DNA of 64,000 nucleotides from Pinus tabuliformis (lineage: Eukaryota; Streptophyta; Pinopsida; Pinales; Pinaceae): positions 517,370,102-517,434,101 of the forward strand of contig CM062805.1 in the NCBI GenBank assembly GCA_031772625.1, read 5' to 3'. Position numbers and translations under genes: made by a program. Positions 25,212-36,291 of this stretch are shown in pieces. Every line of letters starts with the position of its first letter. Position 1 is the first letter of the stretch. The notes under the pieces were generated by a model. That model was not told the DNA's origin and ran no database searches. It was given only the letters and a program-made list of their open reading frames with translations.

Positions 25212-25229
25212 TCCCTAGTATGGTCGCTA
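25212..25229 (-). other. Primer binding site of the Tat element
   Basis: The minus strand reads TTAGCGACCATACTAGGG, three bases inside the 5' LTR. The better-preserved site in the nested relative reads TGGCGACTCCACTAGGG. This form is that of the tRNA-Arg-type sites reported for Ogre-like elements; the tRNA identity is recollection and needs checking. Confidence 0.65.
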
Positions 25230-25232
25230 ATT

Positions 25233-26265
25233 TTTTATGAAGAATTTGGTATCTATGGATAAATATTAATTCCTTAGATAAGTAGCCATATCTAGAACAA
25301 CAATTTAAAGCACTTTAACCTTTTTCTATAAACAATAGATAAGACAAAGAGAATGAGAGGACCTACTTGTACTTTTGATTTCCTCTTGCCTCCTTTTTAT
25401 CGATCCTGTCGCTCCTTCCCGTACTTAACACGCTTGAGAAGTACCCGTAAACATCAAGGAAGGCAAAGAACCATTCAAAGCAAAAGATCTATTGATTACA
25501 AGTAAATGGAATCAAATACATTCACACATATAAGCATTACATATCAAGATAAGCATATGGAAAATGGTGTAAATACTTTATTGAATAGAAGGAATAATTA
25601 CAAAAATGAATCCTGATTCAAAGTCACTCTTCCATCTTTGTCCATCCACATCACATCATAAGCATGACATTTTGGCAGCATAACGACACTTACAATAGTC
25701 TCAATTCTCAAACTAACATTATCTCCTTACAATTCATCAAAGTCCAACCCCTTTGTTCACTTAGATGAGTGCTCAATTTATAGGAAGATGGAGGAGGTTT
25801 TGTCATCAATGAGTATTGTATGGCCTTCCATACTTAGAATTAGTTCCATGGAGGAATGGATGAGAGGATAGGAGGTATATTAACTCATTCCTCATCCATT
25901 TTCGAGCTCATAGTAGATGATAAGTGTGGGAATCTTCTAGAAGGATCCATAAGATAAGAATATTCCCCAAACCTTATGTGAATTTCACTCAAACTCACCC
26001 AATGCAGGTCAAAGAGGACCTAAGTTCTCTGTAGAGCACCCTGGCATGGAATTAACTACTCTAAATCGCACCCTTGCATGGGCCTACTTGCATTGGTCCC
26101 TCTAGAGGTCATTTCAGGATGTCTTCAGGCCATGAAACTATCTTAGAAGGAGGCATTCAAAAGGTTGACATGTTTAGGGCATGTAGCAACTAAAATTAGG
26201 GTTTGATGAGCCCTAAAACACTGATATGGATGATGGGAGTGATGTGCCCAAATAGATTTGTTACA
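25233..26265 (-). repeat. Tat element 5' LTR
   Basis: This is the partner of 6058-8704, and it is flanked outside by ctcac. On the minus strand a TATA-box-like TATAAA (positions 25777-25782) lies in a suitable place to drive element transcription toward gag. The inner edge is followed on the minus strand by the PBS after three bases. Confidence 0.88.
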
Positions 26266-26270
26266 CTCAC
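26266..26270. repeat. Target-site duplication of the Tat element, right copy
   Basis: ctcac, identical to 6053-6057. Confidence 0.85.
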
Positions 26271-26808
26271 TTTGGAGGATAATTGAATGAAACAATAGAC
26301 CGATGAATATCACAGTGAAATAAGTTTTGATGTAGGCGAATGAGTATTTTTGTGGCTACAACCATACAAAAAAATGTCCCTCAATCAAGCTAAGAAGGAT
26401 AATAAATTATCACCCAAGTACTATTGTTCTTACAAGGTGTTGCAAAATATTGGTACTTACAAGGTGTTGCAAAATACTGGTACTATGGCATACAAATTAG
26501 AGCTACCTACATCTTCCTGAGTACACCTAGTTTTCCATGTTTCATACTTAAAGAAGGTTATTAGTGACAAGCTCCCAGTTCAAACAATATTGCCAGAACT
26601 TGACAAAGAAGGAAAAATCATATTCGAGCCTGAAGCAGTCACAAAAATAAGAACCCAAAAACTATGAAATCAATCAATTTCAGAGTATCTCATTAAGTGG
26701 AAGAAGTTACCTATTGAAGATTCCACTTGGGAGGATGATAATTTTATACAGAAGCATCCATAACAACTCAAGCATTGAGGACAACACTTTTTTGAAGGAG
26801 AGGGTTAA
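26271..26808 (+). pseudogene. Chromovirus integrase C-terminus and chromodomain (3' part of the split gene)
   Basis: One frame runs from the Tat insertion edge to TAA just before the LTR, with about six stops. It reads a basic integrase tail (VFLWLQPYKK, LSPKYYCSYKVLQN), then HLVFHVSYLKK, then a chromodomain (ISEYLIKWKKLPIEDSTWED). The chromodomain would tether integration to marked chromatin. A perfect-period 27-bp tandem duplication (26431-26457 and 26458-26484) adds nine residues in frame. The last codons run into the PPT-like GAAGGAGAGGG. Confidence 0.85.
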
Positions 26809-27364
26809 TGTAGGTCCTTATAATACTAGTGTATCCCCGTTATTGTTATTATTAGTGAAACCCCCTATTTTTATTGTTATGCCCCATATAAGACCACTAT
26901 TGTTATTGTTGTTTCCTTACATTTTTTTTTTTTTTTTTTTTTTTTTTCACTTCTGGTTCACGGATACCATGGTCAGTGGTCCGCTACGTCCAGGATCGGA
27001 AGTCTCTAGGGTGGACCCCACCCGAAGGGGGTCACACCCCTCGGCCATCACAGACCTAACCCCAAGAGCTTTCGGGTTTCGACCCTGTGACCTCCCATTG
27101 GCGAGGCCCCGGCTTGACCGATTGAGCTAACCCTTGGTTTTTTCCTTACATTATTATTTTTATGTAGGCTCTAATTATATTGTGACCCCTTAGCTCCTAT
27201 ATATAGAAAGGAGGTCTAGTCATTTGTATCAATCAAGAATTGTTCATTTATGTGATGTAAAGGAGGTTTCCCCCTCGAAGAGGCTAATTTTGAAGTTGTT
27301 GATCTATCTTTTTTGTGATGTGGTTATGAATTTATTAATTTTTAGAATTATATTTTTCAAACTC
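26809..27364 (+). repeat. Chromovirus 3' LTR, split by a SINE (right end approximate)
   Basis: It starts TGTAGGTCC directly after a purine tract and the stop codon of the chromodomain frame. A TATATATAG box lies near 27198-27206. The right end is uncertain. A TGGTATCA sequence at 27372 could be a primer-site remnant, placing the end near 27364. No matching 5' LTR was found in the window. Confidence 0.55.
26924..27140 (-). mobile_element. tRNA-derived SINE
   Basis: On the minus strand the 5' part is tRNA-like. Box A (TTAGCTCAATCGG) and box B (GGGTCGAAACCC) have tRNA-like spacing and would bind TFIIIC for Pol III transcription. The tRNA-like head is followed by an unrelated body and a poly(A) tail, seen as a T run at 26922-26947 on +. 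It is flanked by a perfect 12-bp target duplication tttccttacatt (26912-26923 and 27141-27152). This is not a functional tRNA, because the acceptor pairing is absent and a tail follows. Confidence 0.9.
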
Positions 27365-27449
27365 AAATTAATGGTATCACATTATAGAGTTCAAAAAATA
27401 AAATCAGGGTATTATAATTTGTGAAGCTTTAATTTTGAATTTATTATAT

Positions 27450-27603
27450 TTTTAAACTAATCAAATTTTGAGAATTATAAATTTTGTTTCATAATTTGAT
27501 ACTACTTTTTAATGTGGCACATTTCAATATCATGTTCAATATGGAAGGAATTACACATGTATCTCATAATAAGTGTTATACCATTGAAATGTATAGAAAA
27601 TAG
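27450..27603. repeat. Partial copy of a dispersed AT-rich repeat
   Basis: The stretch from about 27495 (ACTACTTTTTAATGTGGCAC) to 27603 matches 38762-38866 closely. It is cut by the copia LTR that starts at 27604. The 38.8-kb copy continues past that point, so it shows the empty site. Confidence 0.6.
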
Positions 27604-27950
27604 TGTGAAAAATTCTAAAAATTTCTATTGCAGCAACTATAATTAATTCTTCTAACTGTAAAATTAATTATGTAGTTTATTGCTACGACAACAACAAATT
27701 AATCACACTACAATATTCACAAATAAAATACTACGAAAAATAAAAGTGCTAGAAAGTGAGAAATGCTAGCACACATAAATATTGTGACACTGTTATTTTG
27801 GACAAAAATCCCTTGAAAAACCTAATGTGGGAAAACCAGTTGCGACAGTTGAGGGTTTCTATTATTATTTGCAGCATAAATTCTGAGTACAATAAAATGT
27901 CACCAAACTAGTGATTCTACCCAAGAGAAATATTGGAAAAAATATACTAA
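27604..27950 (-). repeat. Copia 3' LTR, recognised part
   Basis: It aligns with 36704-37045 (for example AGAAATGCTAGCACACA and TTATTTTGGACAA in both). It begins with TG on +. Similarity fades after about 27950. Confidence 0.65.
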
Positions 27951-28920
27951 TGGATTTTACCCTCTCTCTAAAAAATCTTGACACCTTATTGCCTTTGAAA
28001 AACAAGTCGTCTTCCTACTCTTTGCGGGCCCTACATCACCCTAGTGCAAAACCTCTCAAACTTAGCCTAAAACACATGCAAATCAAGTTGTCAATCTGTG
28101 TGAGTTTCTAGATAATTCTCATATTTCTCATTTAATTACTATTAATTAACCATTTTTCCTAAGTTAGACTTAGGAGATTTTTAATTATGGTCAATTAATT
28201 TAATTGAGCCATCTCTAGGTGGAATTTCTAGAAATGATTTATGGGTTTTGGAGAAATCCTATGTTTAAGCCTCTCCACCAAGTCTCGAGACTAGAACACC
28301 ATCCAATGCTACAAAAACTAACACTCCCTCTTAGCAAAGAAGGTCTTCTCTCCAACTAGTGTTGTACAACTATCACAACACCCTATCTCTGCAACATCCT
28401 CCATCCATGCTATTGATATCTGACAATTGTAGCTGCCTACCATTGTCCACCAACTACTACACTAAATTTGATTCATCTACCATTGGTTGTAGGTGAAACA
28501 AACTGTTGCATTTGTGCTACAACAGATACTGCATTATACATCCTGTACTACTACCAACTCTGCATATGCGCTACAAATCAACTCCCTCTCAACTGTGTTG
28601 TTTCTACTATAACTACTGCAACTGAGAAGCATCCAAAATATTGCATCAACTATGTCTTTTTGTTGCAACTATCTCTCGAGTCTCTAATTTCTACTAGCCT
28701 CTACACTACCCACTGAGAAATTTGCATTGTTGATGACTCTACCACTAAGCCTCTTGCTCTACCAATAATGCTACTCTGTGTTCCTCAGCATTTGACTGTA
28801 TCTATTTTGTAACTATCACTTGTGAACAGAATGGATCAACTGACATTGATCCTCCTACTACTAAATATTGTGGGCCCCTATAGCATGGTCATGATCCACA
28901 AGGAAACACGATCCAATGCA
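27951..28920. other. Unassigned interval between copia 3' LTR and gag
   Basis: No domain was recognised in six frames. It may hold the rest of the LTR and a scrambled remnant of the element interior. TA/ATT-rich blocks occur near 28120-28210. Confidence 0.35.
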
Positions 28921-29895
28921 GACACCATTTGATATTTTCCTCACTAGACACTTCCCAAGTCTCTGCGCAACTCTGGGACTAAAGTTCCATATCGCCCGAC
29001 CTCACTCCTAGAGGTATAGTTGCAAACATGGAAAAATATTCTTGGAGCTTGGAGGATAAATTTTCTATCTCTGTGGATGTTGCTACCTAATCCTGCTTCT
29101 CTTATTTTCCTTCTTCCTTTGAGGACATTGGGTATTGTAGAGGCCAAACTCGCCACATGAAGCACTTGACCTTAGATAGATCCTTTTTCTTCTTCTCCTC
29201 CCCTTATGAGCCTTGTCCCGAACTGGGAACCTTTTCCCTCCCTACTGATGCAAGGGCTGCATTGTCTTCCTCCTTCACATCTTTCAATACCTTGTTGGTA
29301 CTGTTGTTTATGGACCTCTTTACTGGAGCTCACCTCATCTCCTCTTGTGAGATATTAACCCACATTTACTCCCACCCATGCAACATATCTTGTCCTAGAA
29401 TTCCTTGGACAAAATTCTCCTAATCCTTGGTGAGACTATTGAGTACTAACCTCACCATCTCTGCAGGTGAAGGAATATATCCTACAAATGCAAGCTCATC
29501 CCTGATATCCTAAAGCTTCATGAGAAGGGGATCAACGCATTCATCCTTCTTCATCCTAACATTTCTCAACTTCTCTTTCAAGAACATTTCTTAAAAGGAT
29601 TCTGGTATAGACCTGCAAGAGCATCCCACATATTCTTGGTTGTATTCTTGGAAAATACGCATGAGACTATATGGTCTCAGACACCATCCAAGATCATCCA
29701 CTTCATATTGGCCATCTCCTTCTTGAATTCTTTCAGCTGAACTGCATCAGTAGTTTCTACCACAATGTTCTTTGCACAGGTTTTCATGACATGTTGATCT
29801 AATAGGAAGGACATCCTAGCCTTCCAAATGATTTATTTGGAAGCTCCCTCCAACCAATCCTGGTATTTATGCCTGAATCTATACATTTATGCAAA
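28921..29895 (-). pseudogene. Copia gag (UBN2-type) remnant
   Basis: The minus strand reads LEGASK, IIWKARMSFLLDQHVM, VQLKEFKKEMANMKWMILDG, FSKNTTKNMWDALAGLYQN, a run resembling LKLKLRNVRMKKDE, and MVRLVLNSLTKD. This is the standard gag core of plant copia elements. It is followed by a CCHC knuckle that lost its cysteines (KVKCFMWRVW). It would form the particle shell. Stops and small shifts are scattered through it. The N-terminus before LEGASK is missing or unrecognisable. Confidence 0.75.
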
Positions 29896-30121
29896 AACTC
29901 AAAACTAATAAATAAACTAGAATATCCTATTTTCTTGCTTGACTACTTATTTAGAAACTCATACTCCCTCTTGAAATCACAAAACTGCTATATCTGCATT
30001 GCTATTCATTCAACTTCCTTTTGAGACTACTTTCTTAGCATTTCTGAATGTCCTTATCTAGAAAAATAGCACACGAACTATAATCCCCACAAATCGAACT
30101 AGATGCTTCTAGAAAACTCAC

Positions 30122-31000
30122 TGTTGGGCAGCGGATCCCCCCATAACATGTTTTTGGGGCTTGAAGCCTGAATTTTGGTAAAAGTGTAATGTCAAGACCC
30201 CACGAAATGTGGGCGCAAATCACGAGAGTCTAGGGTTGTCCGCCCTAAGATAATATAATTTAATATAAAGTGTGTCGACCTACCCATGGTCCGCGGACCA
30301 TGGGATTGTATAAACAGAGCGAGGCTGTAAGTGAAAAGGAAGTCTAAGTTTTGAGAAGTATTAGATAGATGCGAAGGCATGGTTAGAATATAAAAGTGAA
30401 TATGAAGTGTATTGGGTCGTAGTAGTAGGTAGAGGCTCTGCAGCTGAGTGCACAAAGGCCTAGTAGAGTTCGCAGCTGAGTGCATGGACCCCTTTAGTTG
30501 AGTGTGCAGGGTGGAGTCAGGTCTGTAACTGAACTTGAGTGTTAATAAAGATAAGATTGATTCAGAATATTGTGCATTTGCTTGTAGATCTGTATTTCTA
30601 TTTTTTGGTTATTCTTTATGCATTTATATTATTTTCAAGTACGCGCACTACTCTAAAAGTTGAACAAGTAATAAGAATACTTGGACCGCACAAACTAAGT
30701 TAAGCACTAATATAATAGTAAGGATCGGATCGGATCGGAATAATATGAAGGTGCACATGGGTTGCGAAGAACATAAAGTTGTGGGGAGCAGTGTGGCCGT
30801 GCAGGATAGGATCGCGAACCTTTAGGACCCTCATCAAGACATCCATAGGGTGGGGAAACCCAGTTCCAACACCCTCCCATACTACTTCGGGTGAGACCTC
30901 AGTCTGTTCTCCGAGGACTGTTGCCGAAAGGGCCAGTAGTACTGGGATTTGCTTGGCTAAACTCACTACTTAACCTGGGTCAGGCCCCACATAGCTAGAA
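30122..31000 (+). repeat. 5' LTR of the gag/protease-only element
   Basis: 879 bp. It contains a TATA box (TATAAA, 30309-30314). Just upstream is a perfect 22-bp palindrome at 30283-30304 centred on CCGCGG. A primer-site candidate starting TGGTTTCA lies at 31003, poorly matching known sites. Confidence 0.85.
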
Positions 31001-31651
31001 AATGGTTTCATTTCCGAGACTGGGATATGCCTAAGGGATGTCTAATGTCGTGCCATTGGAACCCAATGAAGAAGGAAATTAAAGAGTGGTTGGACAAGAA
31101 GATTCATGAGTTCGTGACACAGGAAAACAAAACTCTGTAGGTATCCGAGAAAAGGTGGTTGGATCGCTACGTGTATACAGAAATCCATGAGATCTTCTTT
31201 GCATCCTTTCCTTCTGAACTATATGAGTGGATCATGAGGTTAGCCGACAGCTAGGGAAGGTGTAAGCTCGACCAACTGATAGTGTGGACTCCGGAATTAG
31301 TGTGCAAACTGGAGGCATCAAAAGATAAGATCACGCAAGTTGTGGACCATTGGGTCGACTGGATAATAGGGGATTTATCATTGAGTTTGCAATAGACACG
31401 ACCATGAGCTACAACGAAGCAGAATGATGTTTTCTCAAGGGACTGCGAGGTAAGTACATTAAATCTTTGAATACCTGGATTAAGATGTTGTTATGTGAAA
31501 AGCGGGTTATGCGAATACATTAATGTTTGGAATGACGTGGAGCAGAAAGATCTACAAAGGTAGTGGGGAATTAGGAAACAATCTCTTAATTTCACCTTCA
31601 TGAGAGAGCGAGGAAGAGCTTGCTCGGGTCTCTCTGAGAAGTGCAGTTAGT

Positions 31652-33113
31652 TTGATAAGGCAGCACATTCCACAGTTACCACCTCCACTTATGAGATCAC
31701 CCGCTTCACCTCCTTCACCTCCATCTCCACCCACTCCACCTCCACCAAACCCGCAATTCAGCATGGTGAGCATGATCAAGCTACCCATATTCAGAGGACA
31801 AGGAATGAGGATCCGGACTAGTTCTAGTTCATGGTAAGAGCGGTGTGGGAAGTGCAAGGGGTCATGGACAACAACATTAAGAAGGCTACATTGGTGAGCA
31901 CGCTGCGGGATCATGCGTTGACATGGTATATCAAGCACTCTAATGATCACCCAAATGTAGGAATAACAGAGATCCAGAATGCACTGAACAGATAATTTAG
32001 CCGGCCAAAATTAGAGACACAATCAATCATCGGGTTTAAAGAGATTGTGATGCTTACAGGTGAGACCCCCTGGGATCTGGCTCAGTGGCTGAAGAGTATG
32101 ATTTGCGAGGCTAATATGACGCTCACAGATGCACAACATCGCACATGGTGTGTGGCATCTCTAACACTGCACCTGAGGACGGCGCTGTCGCAATAGAAAC
32201 TGTCTACCCAAGCCGAAGCGTTGGAAATGGCGATGAGGTTGCATGAGACATTGATATAGGATCTGGGGCCGGGTGTTCAACAAATCCACATGAAACTACA
32301 GAATCTTTTCATGGAAATGCAGAGATTGAAGCAGGATAGGGCACCATGGCTAGAGGCACGTGAGGAAGTGTGGTGCATAAAATGCAAAGGCCAGGGCCAT
32401 GACAAGGACCATTATTCGATATTCGTGAACTACTTGGCAGGAGGGGGCCAATGCCGTTGAGACCAGAGGCACAAGAAGGGCCAAGTGTGACACTCGCATT
32501 ATGGTGCGTGATCTGTTAAATAGGAGGAATGCACATGACGAATAACTGTCATTTGTTGCATAAGTATACACCGACACCCTGACAGCTGTTTTGTAATTTC
32601 TGTAGGTTGGTGGGCCATGACGAGCGTACTTGTTGTAGCTACAAGTTAATGATGGATTGTACCCTAGCCTATCGGATGCAAAAAGAAACACAAGCTCTCG
32701 ACCCACCGGTGGGGATGGCGTGTGCTAGATTTCAGGGGCGAGGTCAAGGACGAGGAGGAATGGGGCCAAGAAGGGGCCGTGGACAGTTAATTTGTTACAA
32801 TTGTGGAGGACCAGGGCACTACGCCCACGATTGTACCAACCTGATGAGAGTATCCTGTTCATACTGTGCTCAGTTTGATCATGAAATGGTATATTGTCCT
32901 ACGTTGATCGCACAAATGTGTGAGAAAGGGGTACTCCAGCCTCCTCTAAATCAAAATATTCAAATGATGAGATCTAAACCACGCGAAGAAGACCCAAATG
33001 TGAATATAGTGCTCAAAAGCAGTGTGACCATAGGGGAGGATAAGGGGAAGCATCCCGAGGAAGATACATGGGTTCGAAAGGCTCCTACAAAGGAATCTGA
33101 GTTTGACTTATAA
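31652..33113 (+). pseudogene. Gag with multiple CCHC knuckles
   Basis: A proline-rich linker (PPSPPSPPTPPPPNPQF) leads to a gag core (IKLPIFRGQG, FMVRAVWEVQGVMDNNIKKA, HALTWYIKHSNDHPN, TGETPWDLAQWLKSMICEAN). Nucleic-acid binding knuckles follow: CIKCKGQGHDKDH (last Cys lost), CNFCRLVGHDERTC, an intact CYNCGGPGHYAHDC, and a variant CSYCAQFDHEMVYC. The last 168 residues (32607-33113) are open, and stops break the rest. Upstream (31010-31450) a Lys/Trp-rich stretch with HWNPMKKEIKEWLDKKIHEF may be its N-terminus. Confidence 0.75.
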
Positions 33114-33379
33114 TGAGCAAAGGAGACATTCATGGAAGCTAAGAAGAGCTTCACAGAGGCCTCCACTTTAGGTAGTAAGGATCCACCAGAGCCAGGGATG
33201 GATCCTTCTATGCTTACTACCTATTTAGAGACATGCATGAAACTGTTGCGTGACAATAAGGCAGTTAAGGGATTACAGGAGTTGATCACCAAGTGCACAG
33301 GGTCAAGGGAACCACGCATAGTCCAAAAACTAGGAAACCATGCATTATGCACTGGGAGGGAAATGAGATTGACGACATA

Positions 33380-33800
33380 GATTGGTGAGTATGAAGTGGA
33401 TCAGGTAATCCTAGACCTGGGTTTGGATGCAAATGTGTTACCAAAGCATACATGGGAATGCATGGGTAGGCCCGTGTTACAATGGTCCCCTATTCAATTG
33501 CGAATGGTGAACCAACAATTTTTTTTCCCTTGGGGAGGTTACAAGGGGTAACAGTTGATATTGAAGGTGCAAGAACACAGATTGACTTTGAAGTAATAGA
33601 GATTGTCGATATCCTTATCCCATGTTGCTAGGAATAGACTGGGTCACTGATATGAATGGAGTCACCAACTTGAAGAAGTGGAAGATGATATTCGAAAAAA
33701 GTCCCTATGCGTAGTAGTTCTGCTACATCCAGCTGAAGGAGCGTGCTACATCGAACCTGTGCGCGATGATGAAAGTGGTGAAGAGTTGGATTGTATTTAC
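33380..33800 (+). pseudogene. Retroviral-type aspartic protease remnant
   Basis: It reads EYEVDQVILDLGLDANVLPK, where the active-site DLGSD/DTGS-type triad has become DLGLD. Then come TWECMGRPVLQWSPIQLRM and a C-terminal LLGIDW-like motif near 33625-33640. Position after gag fits a gag-PR precursor. A frame change near 33520 and loss of the active-site Ser/Thr make it inactive. Confidence 0.65.
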
Positions 33801-33949
33801 TAGATAATGATGCAAGACCGAGATCAGGTGAACCCGACTATAGATGGAAGAATCTCATGGGAGCGCGATAGTTCCTATAGTTTGGATTCAGACAAAGAAG
33901 TAAAACGCTAGCAGAACCGAATGCACGAAGTGACAATGCTAAATTGCAA

Positions 33950-34330
33950 CATGATGATTAGATCATTGCGTTATGTGACAACAGAGGCAAGGGAACTGCC
34001 AACCTATGATGGGGTGACAACGGTGGATGAATTCCTGGAAAAATTTGAAGGCACAGTACTAGAACAATAGCAGTACGGTGCGATGGAATGGGTGCTACAC
34101 GCAACACCTGCACAATGGTGGAGTACACATTAGAAGACCATTGTAAGCTGGTGCGAATGTAGGAGACATATGCACTTGCGGTTTGGAAGCCCCCAACGTC
34201 AAAAAAGAGTTGGGCAGCGAGGAAGAAGCAGTTTGCACGGCCACCTGTATCGATGGGTACAGACAGGTGTTGTTCAAGCACATCCCAGACTAAGGATCGA
34301 AAATAGAGCTTGATGCTGTAACAGGAAAAG
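33950..34330 (+). pseudogene. Second gag-like segment in the same element
   Basis: One frame with two stops reads LPTYDGVTTVDEFLEKFEGT, GAMEWVLHATPAQWW, KTIVSWCECRRHMHLRFGSP. This is the pattern of a shorter retrotransposon gag core (target DG/EFL start, ATPAxWW, then a C-terminal RFG). It lies after the protease, where RT would be expected. Origin and function are unknown. Confidence 0.55.
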
Positions 34331-35404
34331 TGATGCACACCACAAATATTCCATGATGGAGCATTCAAAAAGCTATACGGAATCATGAATAGAGTTCACC
34401 AGGCGAGATGAACTGATTGGGACCTGTGCGTACCAGCGGTTCGATGGGCTTCCAAGGCCATAAGCAAAGACGAGAGTGTGGAAATGACCCCAACACTGAT
34501 GCGAAGAGAGAAAACCATAAGAGCAGAGAAGATTCCCCATACAACAACTCCCACAGTTGGGATAGTACATGAGGACCCAGGTAAAGGAATTATGCAGTTA
34601 CAGGAAGCCATTTGACGAGGGGACTTGAAACTTCGCGAACTCGACGAAGATTGGGTACGGCTGAGAAAGAAAATAATGACATTGGATGAAGAAATCAACA
34701 AATTAGAAACCGAAGTCATGCATGCAGGCTGCGCCAAGAAACTAAGCACGATGGGACAAGGTCTAGCCAACCCTACTACTGCATTAGAAGAAGTTGTGAC
34801 CCTGCTACCATGGCTGCGACCGCACCTTACTAGACAAAGTAAATAGGGGAGCGTACCATACAAAGAAGAATGCCACGCACTGACAGACACAAGGGTAATT
34901 AAGGGGTGCCCATGTCCTCGGATAATAAGGAAATTGAAGCCTTGCACTGGTGGTGCGACCACCTGACTATTCGTAGGCAACATAGTCTCAGTGCTCCAAG
35001 TGGTTGAAAGAGAGCGCGAGACTATAAAAGAGTCTATATGGGAGTTGTGTGACACAGAAGCTGAGCACAGGATTAGTATGATGCATGTGTCACATCCGTG
35101 CATAAGGGGCTGCGTTGCCGCTCGGGTAGGCTAAAAAGTCACCATTGGTGTCACTATTCATGATGAGATGTCCAATTTAAGGAAAAAAGGAGAGGTCGAC
35201 GGACAATTACGACACGAATTAAGAATGAAATTTAGGACGTTTAGTAAAATGATTCAGAAAGTCACGAAGGACATGCTCCAGGGATTGCGGATGGAGTAGA
35301 GCACTGTGTTGGGGGCACTCAGCGCGCATCATCGGCACAGTTGGATGTACTTCACACAAAGGTCGCCACACCAGTAGAGTGACTCGGGACGAGTCATGAT
35401 GATT
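34331..35404 (+). pseudogene. Coil-rich tail of the gag/protease-only element
   Basis: The segment 34625-34846 (LRELDEDWVRLRKKIMTLDE...) is a probable coiled coil. Further pieces with no recognised family follow to 35400, in frames broken by stops. No polymerase motif was found. Confidence 0.4.
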
Positions 35405-35416
35405 GTGTTAGGGGCC

Positions 35417-36291
35417 TGTTGGGAAGCGGACCCCCCCATAGCAGGTTTTTGGGTCTTGAAGCCCGAATTTTGGTAAAAGTGTAATTTAAAGACCTTGTGA
35501 AATGTGGGCGTGGAGTGCAAGTGTCTAGGGTTGTCTGCCCTAAGAAAATATAATTTAATATAAAGTGTGTCCGCCTACCCATGGTCCGCGGACCATGCGA
35601 TTGTATAAACAGAGCGAGGCTCTAAGTGAAAAGAAAGTATAAGTTTTGAGAAGTATCAGATAGATGTGAAGGCATGGTTAGAATATAGAAGTGAATCTGA
35701 AGTGTATTGGGTCCTAGTAGGTAGGGGCTCTACAGGTGAGTGCATAGAGGCCTAGTAGAGTTCGCAGTTGACTGCGCGGACCCCTACAGCTAAGTGTGCA
35801 GGGTGGAGTCGGGTATGTAACTGAACTTGAGTACTAATAAAGATAATATTGATTTAGAATATTGTGCATTTTCTTGTAGATCTATATTTCTATGTTCTGG
35901 TTATTATTTATGCATTTATATTATTTTCAAGTACATGCACTAATCTGAAAGTTGAACAAGTAATAAGAATGCTGGGATTGCACAAAATAAGTTAAGCACT
36001 AATATAATAGTAAGGATCTGTTCGGATTGGAATAATACGAAGGTGCGCAAGGTTTGCGAAGAACATAAAGTTGCACGAAGTAGTGTGGTGCATAGGATAG
36101 GATTTCGAACCTCCAAAACCCTCATCAAGACATCCCTAGGGTGCAGAATCTTGGTTCCAGCACCCTCCCATACTACTTTGGGTGAGACCTTAGTCCACGC
36201 TCCGCGGACAATTGCCGAAAGGGCCAGTAGTACCGGGATTTTCTTAGCTAAAATCATTGATGAACCTAGGTCAGGCCCCACGTAGCCAACA
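35417..36291 (+). repeat. 3' LTR of the gag/protease-only element
   Basis: 875 bp, clearly the partner of 30122-31000. The palindrome is kept as 18 perfect bases at 35580-35597. The end CCAACA is intact and is followed by ctcac. Confidence 0.88.

Larger units (their letters stand above)
6058..26265 (-). mobile_element. Tat/Ogre-type Ty3 (gypsy) LTR retrotransposon, nearly complete, decayed
   Basis: Element polarity is minus. The 5' LTR is 25233-26265 and the 3' LTR is 6058-8704. A 5-bp target duplication ctcac lies at 6053-6057 and 26266-26270. Order along the element: 5' LTR, PBS, about 1.3-kb leader, gag, protease, RT, RNase H, integrase, second RNase H, antisense ORF, conserved 3' region, PPT, 3' LTR. 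The protease motif IDEGASTCIMS, the RT motif YLDDLPAHS and the integrase motif YGLEAILPIQ are characteristic of the Tat lineage. Gross length is 20.2 kb; about 14.7 kb remains after subtracting the solo LTR and the nested derivative. Stops and frameshifts occur in every domain, so it is not autonomous now. Confidence 0.9.
30122..36291 (+). mobile_element. Gag/protease-only LTR element (non-autonomous Ty3-like)
   Basis: LTRs are 30122-31000 and 35417-36291 (TGTTGG...CCAACA, the inner left end decayed). The target duplication ctcac lies at 30117-30121 and 36292-36296. The purine run TTAGGGGCC lies just before the 3' LTR. The 4.4-kb interior encodes a gag with zinc knuckles, an aspartic protease, a second gag-like segment and a coil-rich tail. 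No RT, RNase H or integrase is present and no gap is apparent. It would depend on another element for reverse transcription and insertion. Confidence 0.85.

Noticed and set aside
27045..27140. A functional tRNA gene
   Set aside because: Boxes A and B are present, but acceptor pairing and 3' end are not, and a SINE body with poly(A) and target duplication follows.
27372..27383. TGGTATCA as a primer binding site after the chromovirus LTR
   Set aside because: Only eight bases match and a PBS is not expected beyond a 3' LTR. Used only as a weak hint for the LTR end.
31450..31544. CGAG|GTAAGT...GCAG as an intron in the gag of the 30-36 kb element
   Set aside because: The donor is good, but the interval lacks a pyrimidine tract and splicing does not clearly restore a frame.
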